In this document: piece by piece, positions 1 to 5,665 of the stretch
Numbering within the stretch: position 1 is the stretch's first letter
Layout of the letters: each line of letters opens with the position of its first letter
NCBI GenBank assembly: GCA_021823905.1
Contig: JAKALX010000219.1
Coordinates: 1 to 6,428 of the forward strand
DNA from: Chloroflexota bacterium
GTDB taxonomy: Bacteria > Chloroflexota > Dehalococcoidia > Tepidiformales > Tepidiformaceae
Direction: 5' to 3'
DNA: 6,428 nucleotides
Notes under the pieces: model-generated
The model's database searches: none
What the model was told of the DNA's origin: nothing
What the model saw: the letters and a program-made list of their open reading frames with translations, nothing else
Position numbers and translations under genes: made by a program

Positions 1-171
1 ACGACCCAGACCTACACGTCGTGCGACACCCTGACGGCAGGTCCGGCGTTTCGGGTGGAGGCGCCGGGCAACGTGACGTGCCGCGCGGCGGTGCGGGTGG
101 TTCTGACGAACGGGTTCTCGGTGGGCTTTGGGGCGACATTCAAGGCTGGTATCGACCCATCGCTGGCACCG
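1..171 (+). repeat. Direct repeat, copy 1 of the C-terminal module (partner at 2091-2261)
   Basis: Aligning position 1 with 2091 gives 167 of 171 identical bases. The first 127 bases are identical. The differences are at 128 (T/C), 150 (T/A), 165 (G/T) and 168 (A/G), all in the 3' third. Similarity falls away at the stop codon (TGA here, TAG in the partner). The repeat starts exactly at the window edge, so its true left end is probably further upstream. Confidence 0.95.
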
Positions 172-174
172 TGA
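1..174 (+). CDS. C-terminal end of a secreted protein with a coathanger-type beta-stack module (5' truncated by window)
   Basis: Reading in frame 1 gives 57 codons ending in TGA at 172-174. The start lies outside the window. The peptide has a C-D-T-L-T-A-G-P-A-F segment, then an alternating beta pattern (FRVEAPGNVTCRAAVRVVL), then NGFSVGFGATFKAGIDPSL. This resembles the short C-terminal stacked-beta ('coathanger') modules at the ends of secreted proteins in deltaproteobacteria and relatives. It is almost the same as residues 596-652 of the next gene, with only Phe for Ser at the forty-third residue. The full gene is therefore probably a paralogue of, or shares its tail with, the protein at 306-2264. 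The two codons for Cys (TGC) are kept in both copies and may form a disulfide. Nothing can be said about the rest of the protein or its start. Confidence 0.75.
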   Translation, partial: TTQTYTSCDTLTAGPAFRVEAPGNVTCRAAVRVVLTNGFSVGFGATFKAGIDPSLAP

Positions 175-259
175 CGGTCGCAACCGGTGGGGCTCGAAAG
201 GTCGGGTCCAAGGGCGGCCGTCGGGCGTCCCAAGACTGACGAGTTTGACTTTCGCGGTC

Positions 260-285
260 GGGGTGCGCCGGGAATCGCGCGCCCC
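260..285 (+). terminator. Possible GC-rich stem-loop between the two paralogous genes
   Basis: GGGGTGCGC at 260-268 can pair with GCGCGCCCC at 277-285: nine pairs including one G-T wobble, closed by an eight-base loop. It sits between the stop at 174 and the GTG start at 306. No T-run follows, so it is not a classical intrinsic terminator. It could be a weak terminator, an mRNA-stabilising hairpin, or chance in GC-rich DNA. Confidence 0.25.
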
Positions 286-305
286 CCAATCGCGGTTACA
301 GGCGC

Positions 306-2264
306 GTGAGCCTCCGGAGCCGTCTTTTCGCCCCTTTACTGGTCCTGCTCGCGGCGCTCCCGACATCGGCCTGGGCCACGGACTGGTCGCAGTTCAACTT
401 CAATGCGCAGCACAGCGGGAACAACTCGCAGGAATGGGCGATCACGCCCTCCAACGTTGCCAGCCTCCACCTCGTCTATCCGGCCGTTGTGCTGCCGGCC
501 GTCGCCGACGGCGCTCCCGCGTTCCTCGAAGGTGTCGCGACATCTGGCGGCGTGAGGGACCTGCTGTTTCTCACAACCAGGAGCGGCATCCTCCTGGCGA
601 TCGATGCCGCGACCGGCACGACGGTCTGGTCGAAGCAGCCGGCTACGGGGCCGAATTACACGACTTCGTCCCCGGCGATCGACCCCAACCGCCAGTATGT
701 CTACTCCTATGGACTGGACGGGATGGTGCACAAGTTTCGGGTGGGTGATGGCACCGAGATCGCCGCCGGGGGTTGGCCGGAGCTGGCCACACGCAAGCCC
801 ACCGTCGAGAAGGGCTCCTCGGCGCTGGCGATCGTGCCCACGCCGGCCGCGAGCTACCTGGTCGTCGCCAACGGTGGCTACCCGGGGGATGCCGGCGACT
901 ATCAGGGGCACGTGACGGTCATCGACCTGGCGACCGGCGCTCAAAATGTATTCAACGCCAACTGTTCGGACCAGGCGTGCCACTTCTACGAGAGCGGCTC
1001 GGGAGGCTGCGGATCGCCGCAACCGGATTGCCCGGCGGTGCAAAGCGCGATCTGGGCGCGCGCCGGGGTCGTCTACGATCCCGCACTCGGCCTCATCTTC
1101 ATGGCCACCGGCAACGGGGCGTTCGACGCCAACACCGGCGGCAACGATTGGGGGGACAGCGTGTTCGCGCTCCACCCGGACGGCACCGGGAATGGCAGCG
1201 GCTGGCCGGTCGATTCCTACACGCCGACCGAGTTTCAGACGCTCCAAGACGCCGACGCCGACCTGGGGAGCACCGCCCCGGCAATCCTTCCGGTACCGCC
1301 CGGGAGCACCGTGGCGCACGTCGGCTTGCAGAGTGGCAAGGACGCGAAGCTCCGTCTCCTCAATCTCGCGGACTTTTCGGGACAGGGCGGCCCTGGGCAC
1401 GTCGGCGGCGAACTCCAGAAGATCAACGTGCCGCAGGGGGGAGGGGTTCTGACCGCGCCGGCCGTTTGGGTCAACCCGGCGAACGGCGCCACTTGGGTGT
1501 TCGTCGCCAACGGCTCCGGAATTTCTGGGCTGAAACTGGGCCTCAACGCGAGCAAGGTGCCGCAGCTCGCCACGGCCGCACCGGACGTGTGGACCAAGAC
1601 GCCCGGTGGGACATCGCCTGTCGTCGCCAACGGGATGGTGTTCTACTCTGGGTACGATGGCCAGGTGCGGGCGCTCGATCCCACGACTGGCACGCAGCTC
1701 TGGGCGGACGCCGCACCCAACGGGTTGCACTGGGAGAGTCCGATCGTCGTCAACGGTCGCTTGTACCTCACCGACGACAGCGGACACCTCCTCGCATACG
1801 AGCCGACCTCGTACGTGCTGACCGTGAGCACGAGCGGCTCCGGCGCGGGGTCGGTTGCTAGCGCCCCGGCGGGAATCGACTGCGGCGCGGTGTGCGATGC
1901 GCTGTTCGCCGCCGGTACGCTCGTCACGCTTACGGCAGCCGTGGACCCCGGCTCGATCTTCACAGGCTGGAGCGGCGAGGGATGCGGTGGGTCAGGTACC
2001 TGCCAGGTCGCCATGACCCAGGCGCGGAGCGTGACGGCGACGTTCGCCATCGTGTGTGCGCCGCTCACGTTGTCGAACCAGACGATCACGACGACCCAGA
2101 CCTACACGTCGTGCGACACCCTGACGGCAGGTCCGGCGTTTCGGGTGGAGGCGCCGGGCAACGTGACGTGCCGCGCGGCGGTGCGGGTGGTTCTGACGAA
2201 CGGGTTCTCGGTGGGCTCTGGGGCGACATTCAAGGCTGGAATCGACCCATCGCTTGCGCCGTAG
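306..2264 (+). CDS. Secreted PQQ-like beta-propeller protein with InlB-type repeat and C-terminal coathanger module
   Basis: This 652-residue protein is exported. Residues 1-24 form a Sec signal peptide: Arg-rich start, a hydrophobic run LLVLLAALP, and an AWA cleavage site before TDWSQFNF. Residues about 26-500 form a propeller with PQQ/BamB-like strands, for example GILLAIDAATGTTVWSK (94-110), GHVTVIDLATGAQ (201-213), GQVRALDPTTGTQLWAD (452-468) and GHLLAYEP (493-500). Four cysteines (220, 225, 235, 242) cluster in a loop and may form disulfides. Residues about 503-583 (LTVSTSGSGAGSV, FTGWSGEGCGGSGTC, RSVTATFA) match the divergent InlB B-repeat pattern. Residues 596-652 are a coathanger-like module copied at the window start. 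The GTG start is chosen because it gives the complete signal peptide; no clear ribosome-binding site is visible. I see no catalytic residues. A binding, scaffolding or envelope-surface role is inferred; the ligand is unknown. Confidence 0.85.
   Translation: MSLRSRLFAPLLVLLAALPTSAWATDWSQFNFNAQHSGNNSQEWAITPSNVASLHLVYPAVVLPAVADGAPAFLEGVATSGGVRDLLFLTTRSGILLAIDAATGTTVWSKQPATGPNYTTSSPAIDPNRQYVYSYGLDGMVHKFRVGDGTEIAAGGWPELATRKPTVEKGSSALAIVPTPAASYLVVANGGYPGDAGDYQGHVTVIDLATGAQNVFNANCSDQACHFYESGSGGCGSPQPDCPAVQSAIWARAGVVYDPALGLIFMATGNGAFDANTGGNDWGDSVFALHPDGTGNGSGWPVDSYTPTEFQTLQDADADLGSTAPAILPVPPGSTVAHVGLQSGKDAKLRLLNLADFSGQGGPGHVGGELQKINVPQGGGVLTAPAVWVNPANGATWVFVANGSGISGLKLGLNASKVPQLATAAPDVWTKTPGGTSPVVANGMVFYSGYDGQVRALDPTTGTQLWADAAPNGLHWESPIVVNGRLYLTDDSGHLLAYEPTSYVLTVSTSGSGAGSVASAPAGIDCGAVCDALFAAGTLVTLTAAVDPGSIFTGWSGEGCGGSGTCQVAMTQARSVTATFAIVCAPLTLSNQTITTTQTYTSCDTLTAGPAFRVEAPGNVTCRAAVRVVLTNGFSVGSGATFKAGIDPSLAP
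2091..2261 (+). repeat. Direct repeat, copy 2 of the C-terminal module
   Basis: This is the partner of 1-171. It begins on a codon boundary (Thr596) and covers the last 57 codons of the propeller gene, up to but not including its TAG stop. Three of the four mismatches with copy 1 are silent and one changes Ser to Phe. The near identity at DNA level, in silent positions too, points to recent duplication or gene conversion, since protein-level constraint alone would not preserve it. Confidence 0.95.
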
Positions 2265-2418
2265 CGCACGAACCGGCCCTCCGCATTGACGCTGCGGTCC
2301 GGCGGGCATGTGGAACGAGATTTCTTCGCCCCCGCAAGGCTGGGCGCTGGGCTGACAGGCGCGGGCCGATCCTCTGGGACGGCATATGCGTGTGTGGCCG
2401 TGTAGCCGCGACTACAAC

Positions 2419-2433
2419 AACGTTCGAAACGTT
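2419..2433. promoter_or_regulatory. Paired AACGTT motif, possible operator
   Basis: Two copies of the palindromic hexamer AACGTT (2419-2424 and 2428-2433) are separated by CGA, so their starts are nine bases apart. They lie about 30 bases upstream of a possible -35 element. A regulator site is possible, but no specific regulator is suggested and chance is a real alternative. Confidence 0.2.
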
Positions 2434-2461
2434 AGTCCCCAAGATGAAGGGCTCGGGACGG

Positions 2462-2490
2462 AGGACAAGCGGCAGAAACCAGGGTAAAAT
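2462..2490 (+). promoter_or_regulatory. Possible sigma70-type promoter for the membrane phosphotransferase/sulfatase gene
   Basis: AGGACA (2462-2467, 4 of 6 to the TTGACA consensus) and TAAAAT (2485-2490, 5 of 6 to TATAAT) are spaced by 17 bases. This is the most AT-rich patch in the local sequence. Transcription would start near 2497 and give a leader of almost 250 bases before the chosen ATG at 2745, which is long. The alternative start at 2586 would shorten it. The call rests on the consensus match alone. Confidence 0.3.
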
Positions 2491-2744
2491 TGTTGGATGG
2501 AGTCGGATCGATCCAGGGGGCAGCTGGTTGGTCGTCTTGGGGCGGGACGACATAGACGAGCCCGCTCCACGTTCTTTTGGCCCCGATGCCGGCACCACAT
2601 GCCTGGGGATGCACCAACCGGGGGCTTATCTCCGCGTCGGAAGGGAGCAGCACATTCACCGTGATCGGTCCTCCCTGGTCCTCACCGGTTCCTGACGCTT
2701 CTCCCAGCGCTTTCAATAGGGCACCAGCACTTGACGCACCCAAG

Positions 2745-4895
2745 ATGGACGGCACGGATGTACGCGCCGAGGGTCCGCTGGCTACTATTGACCTTCGCTC
2801 CCTTCTCGTCGGTGCTTTGCACGGCGCGGTGGCCTGGGGCACCTACCTCGTTGTCGAGCAGGCGCTCTTCACGTTGGTGCCTCTCTCTGGGGGCCGCGAT
2901 GGCATGCTGGCAACGACACAGTGGCGCGTCCTTGCGATTCTGGCGGTTGCGTTCCCGGCAATCGGGTTTGTCTTGGGGGGGGGCGCGAGCCTGGCCTTCG
3001 GATTTTTGCGCAAGGTTCAGCTCGTGCCGGGGATCCTAGCCACCAAGGCGGGATACCGGGGACTGGCCACAATGACGTTCACCGCAGCTTTCGCTGCAAA
3101 CTTGTTGATGGTGAAGCCTCTCGGCAAAGCCGGCGAGTTTGCCCTGGCAGTCAGCAGTGCGTTGACACTCGGTGCCCTCTTGGCCTGCACGAGTGAAAAG
3201 TGGCAGAGGAAGATTGGTTTCCTGACGAACCCCTGGGTTGCGAGCGCCTTGATGCTCACCGGCAGCTGGATCGGCCAGCAGGCCCTTCCTGGTTTCCCGG
3301 TTCTACTTCAGTTGGCCGTCGCGGTCGTCGCACTGCTCGTGATTACGCTCGCCGGCAAGGTAGGATCTCTGTCCTGGTCGCTCAGGGCGCACCGCGGGAA
3401 CTCGCTGTTCCCCAAGTGGGCGGCAGGCGTGCTGGCGGTTTCCGCCGCGGGGCTGGTTGGATGCAGCGCACTTTGGAGCCGGGGACTTGGCGCCTTGTCG
3501 CCTCTCAAGCTTGCCCCACCTCCCGGCCGTCCAAACGTCATCCTCATCACCATGGATACGGTCCGCGAAGATCACCTTTCTCTATACGGCTACGCGCGCG
3601 ATACAACCCCATTCTTGAAAGGCTTTGCCGCAGGCGCGACCACCTACACCAACGCCATCGCCACCTCGAACTTCACCCCACCTACGCACGCATCACTGTT
3701 CACTGGACTCTACCCGAGCTGGCACGGGGCGCACTTCGATCCGCCCGCGTTCGTCGCCGGTCGCCCCCTCCCGACGCGGTTTCCAACCCTGGCCTCGATC
3801 CTCTCCGGCCACGGATATCGAACGATGGCCGTCGTCGCGAATTGGGGCGGACTTAGCCCTGTCTTCGGCCTCCAGCGGGGATTCCAGCTTTACGATGCCC
3901 GTTACCCTAGGGCCGTTGTCGACCACCGTCTGCTTCGCCACCTTGTGCCAATGTTGTTCGGCAGGCTTGTTCCTGGAACTGATTTCGATGCGCGTTTCCG
4001 CCGCGCGAAGGAAATCAACCGTACGGCCTCGACTCTTCTGGATCGTGTGGCCCGGGAACAGACGCCCTTCTTTCTCTTCGTGAACTACATGGACGCTCAT
4101 GTGCCATATGTGCCGCCACCCCCTTTCTGCCGCCTCTATTCGGACGGAGCGCTGTCCTTCAGCGAAATCAGGTATGCGGTCCTCGAACGACGGATCATGA
4201 CGCGGCAGCAGGTGATCGTGCCCAAGGAACGGAACGAATTGATCGCTCCGTACGACGGCGGCATCAGGTACATCGATTCGCAGATCGCCCTATTGCTTGG
4301 GCGGCTCAAAGAACTCGGCTTGTTCGACAACACCATGATCGTCATCGCCTCCGACCACGGGGAGGCGTTCGGCGAGCATGGTCTGATGCAGCACGGGGTG
4401 TCCGTGTACCAGGATCAGGCTCACGTCCCACTGATCATCAAGTATCCCCACCAGAGGCACTCACGGGTCGTCAACGAGCTGGTCAGCCAGGTGGATGTGA
4501 TGCCCACGGTCCTCAGCGCGCTGGGCTTCAAGCCACCGAAGTTCACACAGGGCGAGGACCTCCAAGCCCATCAGGGCATCACCCCACGGTTTGTGGTGAG
4601 TGAGTCGTTCTCTTGGATGGGCAAGTTCAATCATAGGCTCGAGCGGGTTGAGCGAGCGTTTTTCTCGGGAAAGATGAAGTTCATCACGTCCACCAACGGC
4701 AAACGACAGCTTTACGATCTTTCGCTCGACCCCGGAGAGTTACACAACCTTGTCGCCACGGACGCCCTCGAAGCCCAGACTCTCGAGAAGCGTCTAGCCG
4801 CCTGGACAAATGACATCCCGTCCAACCCAAACGCCACGCCGAAAGACAACAAGGAAGTCGTGCACGTGCTGCGGTCGCTGGGCTATTTGCAATAG
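2745..4895 (+). CDS. Polytopic membrane protein with a C-terminal sulfatase/phosphoglycerol-transferase-like domain
   Basis: The 716-residue product has about seven hydrophobic segments (roughly 20-47, 61-87, 108-124, 131-148, 163-181, 183-204, 225-243). A Pro-rich linker (258-263) leads into an alkaline-phosphatase-superfamily domain, which would lie in the periplasm. Expected metal-ligand motifs are present: NVILITMDT (Asp271), ASDHGEAFGEHG (Asp537, His538, His545) and QHG (His550). NYMDAHVPYVPPPPF is also typical of the family, as are the QLYDLSLDPGELHNL segment and the LRSLGYL end. At the nucleophile position the motif is T-P-P-T-H (311-315) where FGly sulfatases have C/S-x-P-x-R. Thr fits the phosphotransferase-like branch (LtaS type), so transfer or removal of a phospho-group on a glycan or lipid is more likely than sulfate ester hydrolysis; the substrate is unknown. 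ATG 2745 was chosen because upstream residues look non-coding; no strong ribosome-binding site supports any start. A G9 run lies at codons 77-80. Confidence 0.85.
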   Translation: MDGTDVRAEGPLATIDLRSLLVGALHGAVAWGTYLVVEQALFTLVPLSGGRDGMLATTQWRVLAILAVAFPAIGFVLGGGASLAFGFLRKVQLVPGILATKAGYRGLATMTFTAAFAANLLMVKPLGKAGEFALAVSSALTLGALLACTSEKWQRKIGFLTNPWVASALMLTGSWIGQQALPGFPVLLQLAVAVVALLVITLAGKVGSLSWSLRAHRGNSLFPKWAAGVLAVSAAGLVGCSALWSRGLGALSPLKLAPPPGRPNVILITMDTVREDHLSLYGYARDTTPFLKGFAAGATTYTNAIATSNFTPPTHASLFTGLYPSWHGAHFDPPAFVAGRPLPTRFPTLASILSGHGYRTMAVVANWGGLSPVFGLQRGFQLYDARYPRAVVDHRLLRHLVPMLFGRLVPGTDFDARFRRAKEINRTASTLLDRVAREQTPFFLFVNYMDAHVPYVPPPPFCRLYSDGALSFSEIRYAVLERRIMTRQQVIVPKERNELIAPYDGGIRYIDSQIALLLGRLKELGLFDNTMIVIASDHGEAFGEHGLMQHGVSVYQDQAHVPLIIKYPHQRHSRVVNELVSQVDVMPTVLSALGFKPPKFTQGEDLQAHQGITPRFVVSESFSWMGKFNHRLERVERAFFSGKMKFITSTNGKRQLYDLSLDPGELHNLVATDALEAQTLEKRLAAWTNDIPSNPNATPKDNKEVVHVLRSLGYLQ
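2975..2983 (+). repeat. Run of nine G inside the coding region
   Basis: An unbroken G9 tract spans the end of Leu77 and Gly78-Gly80, in the second hydrophobic segment of the membrane protein. The frame is intact at nine G and continues to the stop at 4895. A change of one base would put the whole catalytic domain out of frame. Long G runs are prone to polymerase slippage and also to sequencing error. Confidence 0.9.
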
Positions 4896-4976
4896 GCGAC
4901 CGACCGACACCGGCGGGCTTCCAAGAGACGTAACCTGATCAGACTCGACGTAGATTCTCAGACAATCAGGCCAGAC

Positions 4977-4996
4977 CCGCCCTTGGAACAGGGCGG
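4977..4996 (+). terminator. Perfect 7-bp stem-loop downstream of the membrane phosphotransferase/sulfatase gene
   Basis: CCGCCCT (4977-4983) pairs perfectly with AGGGCGG (4990-4996) across a six-base loop, about 80 bases after the stop at 4895. No T-run follows on either strand, so intrinsic termination is uncertain. Its place after the gene and before the next promoter fits an end-of-transcript structure. Confidence 0.35.
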
Positions 4997-5385
4997 CAAG
5001 CGACCGGAGGAAGGCTGCTGAGGATGGACTGGGTCCATCTCATTCGGCACTAGGTATTGCTGGAGGGGGTTTCGTCCGGGGGGTGGTACGGGACTTAGAG
5101 TCAGCTGGCAGGTCGTCCGGAAGCACCTGGAGGTGTCGTCGCCGGTGCGGCGGGAAGGTGGTCCGCTGGCGAGGCCGGTGGTGGAGCGGGTCACTTGATC
5201 AGTTGGACCTTCGTCTGGGACCCCATGGTTGGCTCCCTCGACTCGTCATATCACCAGACCACGATTTGCGGCCCCCCGACCCCCAAAGTCAGGCGCGCCG
5301 GGATCGACAACGACATGCGCGTGCGAATGTTGCACCGACGTCGCAGAGATAGGGGCGAACATCCGGTCGGGTGGCTGGAAGTTGG

Positions 5386-5413
5386 TTGCCACTGCCTGGA
5401 ACGGTTGTAGAAT
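5386..5413 (+). promoter_or_regulatory. Candidate sigma70-type promoter ahead of the small ORF and glycosyltransferase
   Basis: TTGCCA (5386-5391, 5 of 6 to TTGACA) and TAGAAT (5408-5413, 5 of 6 to TATAAT) are separated by 16 bases. A start near 5420 would leave a leader of about 24 bases before the ATG at 5444, a normal distance. It is the best promoter match I found in the window, and its position suggests that the small ORF and the glycosyltransferase are transcribed together. No operator is obvious. Confidence 0.45.
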
Positions 5414-5443
5414 GCATGGTCAGATGCGGCAGTTGAGACAGCG

Positions 5444-5665
5444 ATGAACTCCGAACGGCCCGATATCCATGCTCGCCGAAATGGCGTCACTCGGGCCATG
5501 GCGGAAGTTTCTGGTGGGCTGTGTTTCTCCCCGGTCCGCTGCTTCCTCGTGATCGCGGCCGAGGCGGTGATCCCAACGGTTGCCCTCATCATCGGAGCGG
5601 GCCGCGCTGGCGGTTGGTCCCCTGGCGTCCGTCGCCTGTGTGGGCAGAACGGTCAGGCCGCATGA
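5444..5665 (+). CDS. Small hypothetical protein, translationally overlapping the glycosyltransferase
   Basis: The 73-residue ORF runs from an ATG about 24 bases after the expected transcript start to a TGA at 5663-5665. Its last bases overlap the glycosyltransferase start as ATGA, the usual sign of translational coupling. The N-terminal part is polar and Arg-rich. Residues about 31-55 (VRCFLVIAAEAVIPTVALII and following GAGRAGG) form one likely membrane segment. No family is recognised and there is no signal-peptidase site. There is no clear Shine-Dalgarno sequence, and third-position GC is only moderately high. It could be a small membrane protein of the polysaccharide locus, or a leader ORF that feeds ribosomes to the downstream start. 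It could also be a chance frame; the promoter spacing and ATGA overlap are the main support. Confidence 0.4.
   Translation: MNSERPDIHARRNGVTRAMAEVSGGLCFSPVRCFLVIAAEAVIPTVALIIGAGRAGGWSPGVRRLCGQNGQAA

Larger units (their letters stand above)
2265..2744. other. 480-base non-coding stretch upstream of the membrane phosphotransferase/sulfatase gene
   Basis: No reading frame here looks like a real gene. An open frame extends upstream from the next gene to a TTG at 2577 or ATG at 2586, but its residues (for example GCTNRGLISASEGSST) look non-coding. Just after the propeller stop, CCGCA and TGCGG (2281-2297) could form a five-pair stem without a T-run. The stretch also holds a small AACGTT repeat and a possible promoter, listed separately. 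No transposase, RNA gene or attachment site is recognisable. Confidence 0.6.
4896..5443. other. 548-base stretch without a recognisable gene
   Basis: Open frames exist here, such as one running from just after a TAG near 5097 to the TAG at 5408-5410, but none has a recognisable motif or a convincing start. Inverted pairs are visible: CCTGAT/ATCAGG (4934-4939 and 4965-4970) and the stem listed at 4977-4996. The right end holds a candidate promoter. The stretch could contain a decayed gene, but I cannot name a parent family. No RNA gene or complete mobile element is seen. Confidence 0.55.

Noticed and set aside
245..250. TTGACT as a -35 element for the propeller gene
   Set aside because: No -10-like hexamer lies 16-18 bases downstream; the region there is GC-rich and could form a hairpin.
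336..1787. Long open frame on the - strand (483 codons) opposite the propeller gene
   Set aside because: It is a shadow of the + strand gene in GC-rich DNA: Arg- and Pro-rich, with no domain, while the + frame has a signal peptide and clear propeller strands.
773..1861. Open + strand frame of 362 codons overlapping the propeller gene
   Set aside because: Arg-rich, low-information translation inside a well-supported gene; a frame shadow.
1892..2695. Open + strand frame running from the propeller gene into the non-coding stretch
   Set aside because: Its first part is the shifted frame of the propeller tail and the rest has no recognisable motif; the same shifted peptide appears at 21-239 only because the DNA is repeated.
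2577..2744. N-terminal extension of the membrane phosphotransferase/sulfatase protein by 56 residues (TTG 2577 or ATG 2586)
   Set aside because: The extra residues look non-coding, no ribosome-binding site precedes either start, and the membrane segments begin after ATG 2745.
5083..5410. Short open frames between the sulfatase-like and glycosyltransferase genes
   Set aside because: No motif, no ribosome-binding site, unconvincing composition; I could not match them to any family, intact or decayed.
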